From NCBI RefSeq assembly GCF_902167145.1, contig NC_050098.1, forward strand, positions 115,730,207-115,794,206: 64,000 nt of DNA, in the 5' to 3' direction. The notes below the pieces were generated by a model that made no database searches, was not told the origin of the DNA, and saw only the letters and a list, made by a program, of their open reading frames with translations. Position 1 is the stretch's first letter. Each line of letters begins with the position of its first letter. The DNA is from Zea mays. Taxonomy: Eukaryota; Streptophyta; Magnoliopsida; Poales; Poaceae. Of this stretch, positions 44,648 through 57,790 are shown piece by piece. The position numbers and the translations under genes were made by a program.

Positions 44648-46148
44648 TGAAAGTCGCCTAGAGGGGGGTGGATAGGCGAAACCTGAAAATAAAAACTTTA
44701 TCCCCCAACTAGATCCCTTGATTAGTGGTTAGAACAAGATATATAATTATCGGAGTATAAAAACAAAGTCCTTGCTTGTAAAGAGTATTGCTTTCAAATA
44801 ATGCAGAATTGATAAATCAATACTACAAATAAGTCTATGAGATTAAAGCAAGAAGGCTTAGGCAAGAAGAGCAATAACACAAGTTCTCTCTTGCAATGTG
44901 TTGCTTCACTAAATGAGAATTTAACTTAAAGCAACACCAAATATAATTAGCAAAGAGTAATGCAAGAGAAACTTAGAAAGGGAAAGGACAAACAAATCAC
45001 AAGCAATAAACACACAAGACACGGGTGATTTGTTTTACCGAGGTTCGACCCTCGAAGGCCTAGTCCCCGTTGAGGAGTCCACTTAAGGACGGGTCTTTTT
45101 CAACCCTTTCCCTCTATCCACCGATCACTCAAGATCGGCGAGCTCTTCTTCTTCTCAAGGATCACTTAAGACCCCGCAAGGACCACCACACTCTTTGGTG
45201 TCTCTTGCTAGCTTTTACAAGCCTCCAAAACTTTGGAGGAAGTTCAATGGGAGTCAAAACTCCACGCGCAAATGAACACAAAGATGTGGCACACACTATC
45301 TCTTAATGAATCTCACAAGGCACTAGTGCTAAACACAATGAGTAGCTCTCTTTTGCTTGCTCTCTCTTTTGTGGCACTTATGTTGGTTGTAGTGGTCTAA
45401 ATCTTGTGTATAGGATGGATCAATGAATATATGTGGTTGGGAGGGCTTGAGTATGTCAACTAGATGACTTGGAATGTTGCTTGGGCTCCCACACCTTGAA
45501 GTGGCCGGTTGGGGTGGTATTTATAGCCACCAACCAAAATCTAGCCGTTGGTGAAGTGTGCTGGCGAAGGGCGCACCGGACAGTCCGGTGCGCCACCGGA
45601 CAGTGTCCGATGCGCTGCCACATCATCCTGCCGTTAGGGCTTGGTGCTGGTCGACCGTTGGAGGCTTTGTCCTCTTGTGGCACCGGACAGTCTGGTGGCA
45701 CACCGGACAGTCCGGTGCCCCTCTGACTCGCTGCTCTAACATCTGAATTCCACTGTTCACTTTGCAGAGTCGACCGTTGCGCGCAGATAGTTGTTGCTCC
45801 GCTGGTGCACCGGACACTGTCCGGTGGCACACCGGACAGTCCGGTGAATTATAGCGGAGCTGCGCCTGGGAAACCCGAAGGTGAAGAGTTCGAGCTGAAG
45901 CACCCTGGTGCACCGGACACTGTCCGGTGGCACACCGGACTGTCAGGTGCGCCAGACCAGGGCAGCCTTCGGTTCCCTTTTTGCTCCTTTCTTTTGAGAC
46001 CTAACTTGTTCTTTTGATTGGTTTGTGTTGAACCTTTGGCACCTGTAATATGTATAATATTGAACAAACTAGTTAGTCCAATTATTTGTGTTGGGCAATT
46101 CAACCACCAAAATCAATTAGGGAAAGGTTTGACCCTATTTCCCTTTCA
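44648..46148 (-). repeat. F2 3' LTR
   Basis: 1501 bp, TGAAAGTCGCC...CCCTTTCA. TATA box on the minus strand at 45519-45525. Palindromes at about 45573-45950. It differs from the 5' copy by many substitutions and several indels, more than between F3's LTRs. Confidence 0.9.
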
Positions 46149-49100
46149 ATCTCCCCCTTTTTAGTGATTGATGCCAACACAAACCAAAGCAAATATATAA
46201 TTGCATAATTGAACTAGTTTGCATAATATATGTGCAAAGGTTGCTTGGAATTAAACCAATCTATATTTCATAAGATATGCATGGATGCTTTCTTTATATT
46301 TAATGTTTTAGACCATGCTTGCACCAATTGTTTTGTTTTTGCAAACTCTTTTGGAAATTCTTTTCAAAGTGTTTTGCAAAATTGTCAAAGGATAAATGAA
46401 TAAGATTTTGAGAAGCATTTTCAAGATTTGAAATTTTCTCCCCCTGTTTCAAATGCTTTTCCTTTGACTAAACAAAACTCCCCCTCAATGAAATCCTCCT
46501 CTTAGTGTTCAAGAGGGTTTTAAGATATCAATTTTGAAAATACTACTTTCTCCCTCTTTTGAACACAATACCAATTTGAAAATCATTAGTTTTAAAATTA
46601 GGTGGTGGTGTCGTCCTTTTGCTTTGGGCTAATACTTTCTCCCCCTTTGGCATGAATCGCCAAAAACGGATACTTAGAGTGAAATATAAGCCCTTATACT
46701 TTCTCTCCCCCTTTGGCAAATAATATATGCGTGAAGATTATACCAAATTTGGAGAGACGGCGGAATACCGGCAAGGAAGGATAATACCGAAGATGTAGAG
46801 TGGAAGCGATGTCTTTGCCGAATACTCCATTTCCCTTTCAATCTAAGACTTAATACATGAGATGCTCATGGAAACATATTAGTCTTAGCCTTGGCACAAA
46901 GGAGATAGGAAATATGCAAATGTACCAAAGGAAAGAGACATGATTAAAAGGATATGTCAATTAAGCTTACACAATTCTATATAATATAGATTGCTCCCCC
47001 TAAATATGTGCTTTGAGAGGAATACAAATTGTTGGTCTTAAATGCTAAGTGCACATAATTAGGTTAGTGAGAACATGTCTATATCATAGAAAATGTGAAG
47101 TGCATTGTGTCATAGTGTAAGTGTGATGCTCATGACATTTTATGCACTTATGAAAGCATGTTATCTTAAGCATTTACCCTTAAGGATTTCAAAGAGGCTT
47201 AAGGACCATCCACCTTTGGAACAAAGGCAGCTTATCCTCGTTACAAGGTTAAGCTTTAAGCTCTTTGACAATAAAGTTATTTCACCCAGTTTAAACAAAG
47301 ATGTAAGAATGAATATTTGAGAGGTTAAACTAGGTATGAAGCAGGGTTAATGTATGAACATGCTTTCTCTTCCTTTTATACAAGATATGCAAGGAATGTA
47401 GGAAGATTTAGGTACATGTATGAAAGAGATTGAGGAGTTTTACCCTTTTGTACCTTTACATAGTGATGCTCTCTTCATTGTGCTTTGTTCTTAGTCTTAT
47501 TGAATTTGTCTAAGACCTGTACTCAAGACAATGTATGGAAATATTTTGCACAAGAGAGTTCTACAACTAGTGATCCTTCTCTAAGTCATTGTTTTAGATA
47601 TCGAGTGGATCACAAATTGCATAAATATATCATGAATTCTCCTTTTAACTTAGTGCATATTAATTGAAATCAAATTGAAATTACATGAAGCACTAGGAAG
47701 CATAAGTGATAATTGAAGTTATTCAATGATCAAACAACAGATGCGATAAAAAAACAACATAGGCATTAGATTTTCAATCAAGCTCAAAAATAGGAGAATC
47801 CAATAAATATGCTACTTTTAACAATGAAAGCTACAATCCTTGATAAAGGAGACATTATTTTACCAAGTTGGATTGAAATGTAGTAGCATGCATTATGAGA
47901 AACTTGTTCTCATACATGAGACTATATGAGATTACTAAGATAATGTGCTAGTCTCAATATAATCAAGATATAGAAATAGGCTCCCCCTAAAGATATGCAT
48001 CAAGAATGAAAGAAATGGGTGGATGCACCCACTTATAAAGGCAAATAGGGAGAAGCACTATTTATCTTGATCAAGGCTTAAAAGGATTGCAATAAACAAT
48101 TTTTGCCTAGTATTCTCATAATGAAAAGATCTAGAATGCTTACAACCACACCATTGAATGTTTTGAAGATCTCATTATCCAAGTAGGTATTGTTGCTCTT
48201 GATGTCTTCCTTTTTCATTTGAGTGTCCTCCCTTTATAGTCGACCCTTTTTTCCTTCCAAACTTATTGAAAATACTTAAGAGAGATGTTAATAGCACAAG
48301 GGAGTAAATGATGAATGATGGTTTCTTTAGATAGAAAATAAGAACACTTCATCATCCATAAGTCACATAGATATGAAGTAAACTTCTTAACATTAGTGCA
48401 CATCTTTTAAAAGGAATATGCACTTTTTAAATATTTTGATCAATCATAGGAAATTTACTTCTTCATATTGAATTTATTAATCATTACTTGGAGGCAAGTC
48501 AATATGAGAACATATATAGCAAAGGCATGAAATAGATTCTAATGGACAAGTGCATCTTAAGAGAATGAGATTGAATGCACATCTAGCCGACTTTGGTCCA
48601 ATAAAGAATCAATTCTTTACATAGGTAGAATATGATATATTAGAGTAAACAATCATTGATGGGAACTATATTTGATTAAGAAGATGAGTTCCCATACCTT
48701 TGATTTTACCTTTCTTCCTTTGGGTGAAGATCAACCCTTTGAGGCTTGTGACATTAAACTTGCACTTACTCTCTTGTAGATTTTCATAAGTAAGGTCAAG
48801 AGAAATGTTAATAGCAACACAAGCACTAGTTTCCCTTTTTGTAATCATTTTGATAAGGAATGAAAAGTGGATTACTAAAGCATGGAAACTCTTTAATATG
48901 AACTAGATTATTCCTTGAAATAAGCTCAGTTTTATCTTATGGAACGAGCATAGTTAGTTCTTTTAAGATTATGGGAATAAATCTAATTCATAACATGGAG
49001 AGCGATAGATGTAGAAAAATCATATCCAATATAAGCAAGAAGCAAAACAACATAAATCATTGGATTGACTTTTCCTTTTATGTTAAATTACGCATCTCCA

Positions 49101-49758
49101 AAGAGAAACATATTCTCTACTAGTGAGACTACATGGGTTACTTAGATAAAAGCATTAGTCTCACTATTCTAGTTATAGAGAGAATCTTCATTTTGTAGGT
49201 GTCGTAGGGATTTGAATTCCTCACATGACACCCTATTCTTTTAGGAACTTGGAATATCTCTCTATATCTAGAATCATGGCAACAATAAGATAATAAGTGT
49301 AAAAACATGCCATGAGTTGCTTAATAATTTAGAACATGTAGATTGCCATATTATAGAAATGATGAATGTACAATCTACCATATGGGAGGAATTTCTTCAA
49401 AGAATGGTGACATAATTTTAAGAACATTTTAAGTGCTTCCTTTTCTATGTGACTACACAAGACACATAAGAAATGATAATTTAAGATATTTGCACTTAAA
49501 AGCATAATTGTTACCATCCTTTGGCTTTCCTCCATGTTGTAGGTCTTGACTTTTCGGCATAGGATTAATTCTTTATTTCCTACAACATCAATATCTTCCC
49601 GAGATGATATGAGTTTTAGACATAATAATTTGAAATAACCTTGGGTTAATCTTGGATATGTGGATCATTGTAGATTGATAGCTTGAGTTAATAAGAATTG
49701 AATTGACTCTTTCAAGCACCCCAAGACTTCATACCATCTCTTTCTCCTGCAAATCTTG
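46149..49758. other. F2 internal noncoding region
   Basis: PPT on the minus strand at 46149-46163, several more C-rich tracts complementary to PPTs, AT-rich, no conserved domain. A short inverted repeat, ATGTTGTAGG / CCTACAACAT, spans about 49534-49588 and recurs in F1 (about 62843-62903). Small frames such as 47105-47320 are shared with F1 (42426-42641) only because the two elements are closely related. Confidence 0.65.
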
Positions 49759-51615
49759 TCAAGCATGTTTTGGTACCCATCGCTTGATGGGTCCATCATG
49801 GTTAGTCAACAAAGATCTAGGAACCCAAATGTCCTTTGTGCTAGCACTAGGTAAACTCATTACCTTTCTAGCACAAGTTGCAATTTTGGGTTGCCTAGTT
49901 ACATGAGAATTAATTGACAAGCTAGGAGTGGGATTGTTACCAATGGGACAATCCTTGCATTGATGTCCCTTCTTCCGGCATATGTAGCAAAGGCGATCTT
50001 CAAGTCTTGAAGATTTCTTTCTTCCTGGTTTCTTGCTTGCTACATGGTTAGTAAATATTTTCTTTTCTAGCCCTATGCCCTTTTGTTTCAAATGGGGACA
50101 AGATTTAATAAAGTGTCCCTTCTTTGAACATTTAAAACAAAGTTTATCATCCTTGTTGATAATCAAGCCATTTTTAATATAGGGACATGATCTAATCAAG
50201 TGCCCCTTTTCAAAGCATTCACCACACTTCTTGTTTCTATTTGTATGAAGTGTGACTTGATTATTACCTTGGATGTTACCTTTTATGGAGGCATGGTTGA
50301 GGCTTTTGGAAGAGGTATTGATTTTCTTCTTTTGCTTCCTCCTCTTGGCAATCCTCAAGTCCTTGACATTTTCTTCAAGGGATTTAGTGCATGCCACGGT
50401 TGTTCCCGTCTCAAGCTTCTTCACCATGAGATCACGGTTATCTTGAGAAGGTTGAGCAATGCATTTCCCTTTTAGTTGTGTCAAGCTCAATTTTAGCCTC
50501 TCATTTTCTTCTTTGAGCTTTTGATATGTATCATCGTTTGCTCCTGCAGATTCTAGCTCAAAGGAAGATTTGCTTGTCGACGGACAACAAGTATTAGCAC
50601 ATGGTAATATAGTTTCAATTTGAATACATGTGCAAAAGTGAGGTTGTTGGGATTTTAAGTTTTCTATCACAACCTCATGAGTAATATCTAATATGATATC
50701 CATAATATTTTCATGAGAGCATAAGAGCATATCATATTTTTCTTGAAAAGCTAGATTTTCAACTTTTAGCTTTTCTATTTGGTCCTTAAGCAATGTATTA
50801 CTATTTACTAATTGAGCGATACAATGTAAAGTGTTATCTTGCTTAATTGAAATTGTTTCATACCTTTGGACCAAATCAACATGAGAGCACTTTAGCTCCT
50901 CATGTTCTTTAGTCAACTCGTCAAAGTATTGCATTTTGATGGAGAGAATATCTTCTAGCATTTGACGAGCTTTGCTTTCCTCTTTCGCTCTTTCTAGAAG
51001 TTTGAGCATGACCGCCTTATCTTCTTGGCTTAGGCGAGCGTAGAGTTGCACGGAGCTTCCTTCTTCCTCCTCACCCTCGTTTGTGCTTCCGCTATCATTT
51101 TCATTAGCCACACAACACATGTGGGAATCGAAATGGGAAGACAAACCTTTTGGAGAGGTGGATTCATTGTTTGGTCTCCATCGGTCATCTTCTTCTTCCT
51201 TGCACGGGTTAGTATCACAAGGACCAAAGGAAGTAGAAGTACAAAATGAATTATCATATTTGGACTTATCAAATTTATTTTTAATCCTAGTCCAAATATC
51301 ATGCGCATCAGGAATATGTTCATCATAATCTGTAATGAAGGCATGATAATCTTCTTCGCTAAGAGAATTACCTAAGATGTCAATAGCTAGATGGTTTAAG
51401 CGTATACATCTTTGATCTTCCTCGGAAGCATCATAATCAGAGGGTATGATACTCTTGTCTATAATTTGTTCTAATTGAGGATCTAGAGTTCTAAAAGCAT
51501 TTAGTACACTAGTAGACCATGAATCATAGTTAGAACAATCGGAAAATAATATCTCAAGAGTTACCTCCTTCCGAGTTGTGTTCTTGTTCTTTTGGGATCT
51601 TCTTTGAGCCATCAC
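49759..51615 (-). CDS. F2 Gag, Copia/Sirevirus type with three zinc knuckles
   Basis: A 618-codon uninterrupted frame starting 46 bp after the PBS-LTR junction. Two Met codons open it (51613-51615 and 51610-51612). Residues 20-135 resemble the Copia gag UBN2 region (YDSWSTSVLNAFRTLD; HDIWTRIKNKFDKSKY). An acidic linker follows, then a long coiled coil (about 205-320) and three CX2CX4HX4C knuckles: CGECFEKGHLIRSC, CFKCSKKGHFIKSC and CYICRKKGHQCKDC (about 465-560). The C-terminus (WVPKHA) resembles that of F3's gag. F3's gag has one knuckle, so the triple set is a distinction. No pol follows. It would assemble particles and need enzymes from an autonomous Sirevirus. Confidence 0.85.
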   Translation of the reverse strand: MMAQRRSQKNKNTTRKEVTLEILFSDCSNYDSWSTSVLNAFRTLDPQLEQIIDKSIIPSDYDASEEDQRCIRLNHLAIDILGNSLSEEDYHAFITDYDEHIPDAHDIWTRIKNKFDKSKYDNSFCTSTSFGPCDTNPCKEEEDDRWRPNNESTSPKGLSSHFDSHMCCVANENDSGSTNEGEEEEGSSVQLYARLSQEDKAVMLKLLERAKEESKARQMLEDILSIKMQYFDELTKEHEELKCSHVDLVQRYETISIKQDNTLHCIAQLVNSNTLLKDQIEKLKVENLAFQEKYDMLLCSHENIMDIILDITHEVVIENLKSQQPHFCTCIQIETILPCANTCCPSTSKSSFELESAGANDDTYQKLKEENERLKLSLTQLKGKCIAQPSQDNRDLMVKKLETGTTVACTKSLEENVKDLRIAKRRKQKKKINTSSKSLNHASIKGNIQGNNQVTLHTNRNKKCGECFEKGHLIRSCPYIKNGLIINKDDKLCFKCSKKGHFIKSCPHLKQKGIGLEKKIFTNHVASKKPGRKKSSRLEDRLCYICRKKGHQCKDCPIGNNPTPSLSINSHVTRQPKIATCARKVMSLPSASTKDIWVPRSLLTNHDGPIKRWVPKHA

Positions 51616-51647
51616 TTCGAGTTGTTAGACTCAATATGAAGTGCCTA

Positions 51648-51659
51648 GCTCCGATACCA
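51648..51659 (-). other. F2 primer binding site (iMet tRNA)
   Basis: TGGTATCGGAGC on the minus strand, one base from the usual TGGTATCAGAGC, two bases inside the 5' LTR edge at 51662. Confidence 0.75.
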
Positions 51660-51661
51660 AT

Positions 51662-52386
51662 TGAAAGTCGCCTAAAGGGGGGTGGATAGGCGAAACCTGA
51701 AAATAAAAACTTTATCCCCCAACTAGATCCCTTGATTAGTGGTTAGAACAAGATATATAATTATCGGAGTATAAAAACTAAGTCCTTGCTTGTAAAGAGT
51801 ATTGCTTTCAAATAATGCAGAATTGATAAATCAATACTACAAATAAGTCTATGAGATTAAAGCAAGAAGGCTTAGGCAAGAAGAGCAATAACACAAGTTC
51901 TCTCTTGCAATGTGTTGCTTCACTAAATGAGAATTTAACTTAAAGCAACACCAAATATAATTAGCAAAGAGTAATGCAAGAGAAACTTAGAAAGGGAAAG
52001 GACAAACAAATCACAAGCAATAAACACACAAGACACGGGTGATTTGTTTTACCGAGGTTCGGCCCTCGAAGGCCTAGTCCCCGTTGAGATCTTGAGGAGT
52101 CCACTTAAGGACGGGTCATTTTCAACCCTTTCCCTCTCTCCACCGATCACTCAAGATCGGCGAGCTCTTCTTCTTCTCAAGGATCACTTAAGACCCCGCA
52201 AGGACCACCACACTCTTTGGTGTCTCTTGCTAGCTTTTACAAGCCTCCAAAACTTTGGAGGAAGTTCAATGGGAGTCGAAACTCCACACACAAATGAACA
52301 CAAAGATGTAGCACACACTATCTCTCAATGAATCACACAAGGCACTAGTGCTAAACACAATGAGTAGCTCTCTTTTGCTTGCTCTC
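51662..52386 (-). repeat. F2 5' LTR, left segment
   Basis: Matches 44648-45365 and is interrupted by F3. The last five bases, CTCTC (52382-52386), are F3's target duplication. An 8-bp insertion (about 52089-52096) distinguishes it from the 3' copy. Confidence 0.9.
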
Positions 52387-53694
52387 TGAAAGTCGCCTAG
52401 AGGGGGGGTGAATAGGGCGAAACTGAAATTCTCAAAAATAAACACAACTACAAGCCGGGTTAGCGTTAGAAATATAAACGAGTCCGCGAGAGAGGGAGCA
52501 AAACAAATCGCAAGCAAATGAAGAGTGTGACACGCGGATTTGTTTTACCGAGGTTCGGTTCTTGCAAACCTACTCCCCGTTGAGGAGGCCACAAAGGCCG
52601 GGTCTCTTTCAACCCTTCCCTCTCTCAATCGGTCCCTCGGACCGAGTGAGCTTCTCTTCTCAAATCACTTGGGAATCAAACTTCCCGCAAGGGCCACCAC
52701 ACAATTGGTGCCTCTTGCCTCAATTACAAGTGAGTGTTTGATCACAAGAAAGAATCAAGAAAGAAGGAAGCAATCCAAGCGCAAGAGCTCGAAAGAACAC
52801 AAGCAAATCTCTCTCTCTAGTCACTAGGGCGTTGTGTGGAATATGGAGAGGATTTGATCTCTTTGGTGTGTCTAGAATTGAATGCTAGAGCTCTTGTAGT
52901 AGTTGGGAAGTAGAGAACTTGGATGCAATGAATGGTGGGGTGGTTGGGGTATTTATAGCCCCAACCACCAAAAGTGGCCGTTGGGAGGCTGTCTGCTCGA
53001 TGGCGCACCGGACAGTCCGGTGCACACCGGACAGTCCGGTGCCCCCTGCCACGTCATCACTGTCGTTGGATTCTGACCGTTGTAGCTTCTGACTTGTGGG
53101 CCCGCCTGGGTGTCCGGTGCACACCGGACAGGTACTGTTTGCTGTCCGGTGTGCCAGTATGGCCGCGCCTGACTTCTGCGCGCGCAGAGCGTGCATTAAA
53201 TGCACGGCAGAGAGCCGTTGGCGCGGAGATAGCCGTTGCACTGGAGTCGCACCGGACAGTCCGGTGCACACCGGACAGTCCGGTGAATTTTAGCGGACTA
53301 GCCGTTGGAGTTTCCCGAAGCTGGCGAGTTCCTGAGGCCGCTTCTCCATGGCGCACCGGACACTGTCCGGTGTACACCGGACAGTCCGGTGAATTATAGC
53401 GCGAGTACCTCTGGAAATTCCCGAAGGTGGCGAGTTTGAGTCTGAGTCCCCCTGGTGCACCGGACATGTCCGGTGGTGCACCGGACAGTCCGGTGCGCCA
53501 GACCAGGGGTGCCTTCGGTTGCCCCTTTGCTCCTTTGTTGAATCCAAAACTTGGTCTTTTTATTGGCTGAGTGTGAACCTTTTACACCTGTATAATCTAT
53601 ACACTTGGGCAAACTAGTTAGTCCAATTATTTGTGTTGGGCAATTCAACCACCAAAATTATTTAGGAACTAGGTGTAAGCCTAATTCCCTTTCA
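52387..53694 (-). repeat. F3 3' LTR
   Basis: TGAAAGTCGCC...TTCCCTTTCA. Minus-strand TATA box at 52951-52957. CACCGGAC palindromes at about 53005-53500. Near-identical to 60536-61842. Confidence 0.93.
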
Positions 53695-54534
53695 ATCTCC
53701 CCCTTTTTGGTGATTGATGCCAACACAAACCAAAGCAAATATAGAAGTGCATAATTGAACTAGTTTGCATAATGTAAGTGTAAAGGTTGCTTGGAATTGA
53801 GCCAATGTAACTACTTACAAGATATGCATGGATTGTTTCTTTCTTATTTAACATTTTGGACCACGCTTGCACCACATGTTTTGTTTTTGCAAACTCTTTT
53901 GTAAATATTTTTCAAAGTTCTTTTGCAAATGGTCAAAGGTAAATGAATAGGATTTGCAAAGCATTTTCGAGATTTGAAATTTTCTCCCCCTATTTCAAAT
54001 GCTTTTTCCTTTGACTTAACAAAACTCCCCCTAAAGGAGATCCACATCTTAGTGTTCAAGAGGGTTTTGATATACATTTTTGAAAAACTAATTTTCTTCT
54101 CCTTTTGAACAAATAAGATACCAATTGATAAATACTCTTGGAAAGCACTAAGTTTTTTGAAATTGGTGGTGGTGCGGTCCTTTTGCTTTGGGCTCATACT
54201 TTCTCCCCCTTTGGCATGAATTGCCAAAAACGAAATTATTAGAGCCCTTAAGTACTATCTTCCCCTTTGGTCATAAGTAAATGAGTTAAGATTATACCAA
54301 AGACGAAGTCCGGTCCTTTTGCTTTGGGCTTTTACTCTCTCCCCCAAAGACAAGGTCCTTTTCTTGGAGCGATGGCGAAGGATGAGTAGTGGAGTGGAAG
54401 CCTTGTCTTCGCCGAAGACTCCAATTCCCTTTCAATATACCTATGACTTGGTTTGAAATAGACTTGAAAACACATTAGTCATAGCATACAAAAGAGATAT
54501 GATCAAAAGTATATAAATGAGCTATGTGTGCAAT
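53695..54534. other. F3 3' noncoding region with repeated PPT tracts
   Basis: The PPT adjoins the LTR at 53695-53709 (AAAAAGGGGGAGAT on the minus strand). Further tracts lie at about 53984, 54025, 54200, 54270 and 54342. No ORF of note, and no env-like gene. Confidence 0.75.
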
Positions 54535-57500
54535 CTAACAAAAGAAGTTGCGGGAATCAAGAATATTGAGCTCATGCCTAAGTTTGGTAAAAGTTTGTTC
54601 ATCAAGTGGCTTGGTAAAGATATCGGCTAATTGATCTTTAGTATTAATGTAAGCAATCTCGATATCTCCCTTTTGTTGGTGATCCCTAAGAAAATGATAC
54701 CGAATGGCTATGTGCTTAGTACGGCTATGCTCGACGGGATTGTCGGCCATCTTGATTGCACTCTCATTATCACATAGCAAAGGAACTTTGGTTAATTTGT
54801 AACCGTAGTCCCGCAGGGTTTGCCTCATCCAAAGTAATTGCGCGCAACAATGACCTGCGGCAATGTACTCGGCTTCGACGGTGGAAAGAGCGACCGAATT
54901 TTGCTTCTTTGAAGCCCAAGACACCAAGGATCTTCCCAAGAACTGGCAAGTCCCCGATGTGCTCTTCCTATTAATCTTACACCCCGCCCAATCAGCATCC
55001 GAATAACCAATTAAATCAAAAGTGGATCCCCGAGGGTACCAAAGCCCAAACTTAGGAGTATAAGCCAAATATCTCAAGATTCGTTTTACGGCCGTAAGGT
55101 GGGATTCCTTAGGGTCGGATTGGAATCTTGCACACATGCAAACGGAAAGCATAATGTCCGGTCGAGACGCACATAAATAAAGCAATGAACCAATCATCGA
55201 CCGGTATACCTTTTGATCCACGGACTTACCTCCCGTGTCGAGGTCGAGATGCCCATTGGTTCCCATGGGTGTCTTGATGGGCTTGGCATCCTTCATCCCA
55301 AACTTGTTTAGAATGTCTTGAGTGTACTTCGTTTGGCTAATGAAGGTGCCCTCTTGGAGTTGCTTTACTTGGAATCCTAAGAAATACTTCAACTCCCCCA
55401 TCATAGACATCTCGAATTTCTGTGTCATGATCCTACTAAATTCCTCACAAGTAGATTCGTTAGTAGACCCAAATATGATATCATCAACATAAATTTGGCA
55501 TACAAACAAATCATTGTCAAGAGTTTTAGTGAAGAGTGTAGGATCGGCCTTGCCGACTTTGAAGCCATTAGCGATAAGGAAATCTCTAAGGCATTCATAC
55601 CATGCTCTTGGGGCTTGCTTGAGCCCATAAAGCGCCTTAGAGAGCTTATAGACATGGTTAGGGTACTTACTATCTTCAAAGCCGGGAGGTTGCTCAACAT
55701 AGACCTCTTCCTTGATTGGTCCGTTGAGGAAGGCACTTTTCACGTCCATTTGATAAAGCTTAAAGCCATGGTAAGTAGCATAGGCCAATAATATGCGAAT
55801 TGACTCAAGCCTAGCTACGGGTGCATAGGTTTCACCGAAATCCAAACCTTCGACTTGGGAGTATCCCTTGGCCACAAGTCGTGCTTTGTTCCTTGTCACC
55901 ACACCATGCTCATCTTGCTTGTTGCGGAAGACCCATTTGGTTCCTACAACATTTTGGTTAGGACGTGGAACCAAATGCCATACCTCATTTCTAGTGAAGT
56001 TGTTGAGCTCCTCTTGCATCGCCACCACCCAATCCGAATCTTGGAGAGCTTCCTCTACCCTGTGTGGCTCAATAGAGGAAACAAAAGAGTAATGTTCACA
56101 AAAATGAGCAACCCGAGATCTAGTAGTTACCCCCTTATGAATGTCGCCGAGGATGGTGTCGACGGGGTGATCTCGTTGGATTGCTTGGTGGACTCTTGGG
56201 TGTGGCGGTCTTTGCTCTTCATCCTCCTTGTCTTGATCATTTGCATCTCCCCCTTGATCATTGTCGTCATCTTGAGGTGGCTCATTTGCTTGATCTTCTA
56301 CTTCATCAACTTGAGCTTCATCCTCATTTTGAGTTGGTGGAGATGCTTGAGTGGAGGATGATGGTTGATCTTGTGCATGTGGAGGCTCTTCGGATTCCTT
56401 AGGACACACATCTCCAATAGACATGTTCCTTAGAGCTATGCATGGAGCCTTTTCTTCACCTATCTCATCAAGATCAACTTGCTCTACTTGAGAGCCGTTA
56501 GTTTCATCAAACACAACGTCACAAGAAACTTCAACAAGTCCTGAAGACTTGTTAAAGACTCTATATGCCCTTGTGCTTGAGTCATATCCTAGTAAAAAGC
56601 CTTCTACAGTTTTAGGAGCAAATTTAGATTTTCTACCTCTTTTAACAAGAATAAAGCATTTGCTACCAAAAACTCTAAAATAGGAAATGTTGGGCTTTTT
56701 ACCGGTTAGGAGTTCATAGGATGTCTTCTTGAGGATTCGGTGAAGATATAACCGGTTGATGGCGTAGCAGGCGGTGTTGACTGCCTCGGCCCAAAACCGA
56801 TCCGAGGTCTTGTACTCATCAAGCATGGTCCTTGCCATGTCCAATAGAGTTCGATTCTTCCTCTCCACTACACCATTTTGTTGTGGGGTGTAGGGAGAAG
56901 AGAACTCATGCTTGATGCCCTCTTCCTCAAGAAAGCCTTCAAGTTGAGAGTTCTTGAACTCCGTCCCGTTGTCGCTTCTTATTTTCTTTATCCTTAAGCT
57001 GAACTCATTTTGAGCCCGTCTCAAGAATCCCTTTAAGGTCTCTTGGGTTTGAGATTTTTCCTGTAAAAAGAATACCCAAGTGAAGCGAGAATAATCATCC
57101 ACAATAACTAGACAGTACTTACTCCCGCCGATGCTTATGTAAGCAATCGGGCCGAATAGGTCCATGTGTAGGAGCTCCAGTGGCCTGTCGGTCGTCATGA
57201 TGTTTTTGTGTGGATGATGGGTACCAACTTGCTTCCCGGCTTGGCATGCGCTACAAATCCTGTCTTTCTCAAAATGAACATTGGTTAATCCTAAAATGTG
57301 TTCCCCCTTTAGAAGCTTATGAAGATTCTTCATCCCAACATGGGCTAGTCGGCGGTGCCAGAGCCAACCCATGTTAGTCTTAGCAATTAAGCATGTGTCG
57401 AGTTCAGCTCTATCAAAATCTACTAAGTATAGCTGACCCTCCAACACTCCCTTAAATGCTATTGAATCATCACTTCTTCTAAAGACAGTGACACCTACAT

Positions 57501-57777
57501 CAGTAAATAGACAGTTGTAGCCCATTTGACATAATTGGGATACGGAAAGCAAATTGTAATCTAAAGAATCTACAAGAAAAACATTTGAAATAGTATGGTC
57601 AGGTGATATAGCAATTTTACCCAATCCTTTGACCAAACCTTGATTTCCATCCCCGAATGTGATAGCTCGTTGGGGATCTTGGTTTTTCTCATATGAGGAG
57701 AACATCCTTTTCTCCCCTGTCATGTGGTTTGTGCACCCGCTGTCGAGTATCCAACTTGAGCCCCCGGATGCATAAAC
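54535..57777 (-). CDS. F3 Pol: protease-integrase-RT-RNase H (Copia)
   Basis: The open frame runs from 57777, just after a TAG at 57778-57780, to 54535. The first ATG is at 57723. Upstream of that Met the frame holds the protease motif DSG (57736-57744), so the Met is not the natural start. Residues from the Met: integrase finger H123, H127, C157, C160; integrase core D188, D251, E287 (35-residue spacing); RT with YVDD at 745-748; RNase H beginning DADWAG near 909, with [13 protein letters not shown] near 984 and a conserved end [13 protein letters not shown]. About 1080 codons without a break. How it is expressed is unclear because it is out of frame with gag. It should be able to support its own transposition and that of F1 and F2. 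Confidence 0.92.
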   Translation of the reverse strand, partial: VYASGGSSWILDSGCTNHMTGEKRMFSSYEKNQDPQRAITFGDGNQGLVKGLGKIAISPDHTISNVFLVDSLDYNLLSVSQLCQMGYNCLFTDVGVTVFRRSDDSIAFKGVLEGQLYLVDFDRAELDTCLIAKTNMGWLWHRRLAHVGMKNLHKLLKGEHILGLTNVHFEKDRICSACQAGKQVGTHHPHKNIMTTDRPLELLHMDLFGPIAYISIGGSKYCLVIVDDYSRFTWVFFLQEKSQTQETLKGFLRRAQNEFSLRIKKIRSDNGTEFKNSQLEGFLEEEGIKHEFSSPYTPQQNGVVERKNRTLLDMARTMLDEYKTSDRFWAEAVNTACYAINRLYLHRILKKTSYELLTGKKPNISYFRVFGSKCFILVKRGRKSKFAPKTVEGFLLGYDSSTRAYRVFNKSSGLVEVSCDVVFDETNGSQVEQVDLDEIGEEKAPCIALRNMSIGDVCPKESEEPPHAQDQPSSSTQASPPTQNEDEAQVDEVEDQANEPPQDDDNDQGGDANDQDKEDEEQRPPHPRVHQAIQRDHPVDTILGDIHKGVTTRSRVAHFCEHYSFVSSIEPHRVEEALQDSDWVVAMQEELNNFTRNEVWHLVPRPNQNVVGTKWVFRNKQDEHGVVTRNKARLVAKGYSQVEGLDFGETYAPVARLESIRILLAYATYHGFKLYQMDVKSAFLNGPIKEEVYVEQPPGFEDSKYPNHVYKLSKALYGLKQAPRAWYECLRDFLIANGFKVGKADPTLFTKTLDNDLFVCQIYVDDIIFGSTNESTCEEFSRIMTQKFEMSMMGELKYFLGFQVKQLQEGTFISQTKYTQDILNKFGMKDAKPIKTPMGTNGHLDLDTGGKSVDQKVYRSMIGSLLYLCASRPDIMLSVCMCARFQSDPKESHLTAVKRILRYLAYTPKFGLWYPRGSTFDLIGYSDADWAGCKINRKSTSGTCQFLGRSLVSWASKKQNSVALSTVEAEYIAAGHCCAQLLWMRQTLRDYGYKLTKVPLLCDNESAIKMADNPVEHSRTKHIAIRYHFLRDHQQKGDIEIAYINTKDQLADIFTKPLDEQTFTKLRHELNILDSRNFFC

Positions 57778-57790
57778 CTACAAAACAATT

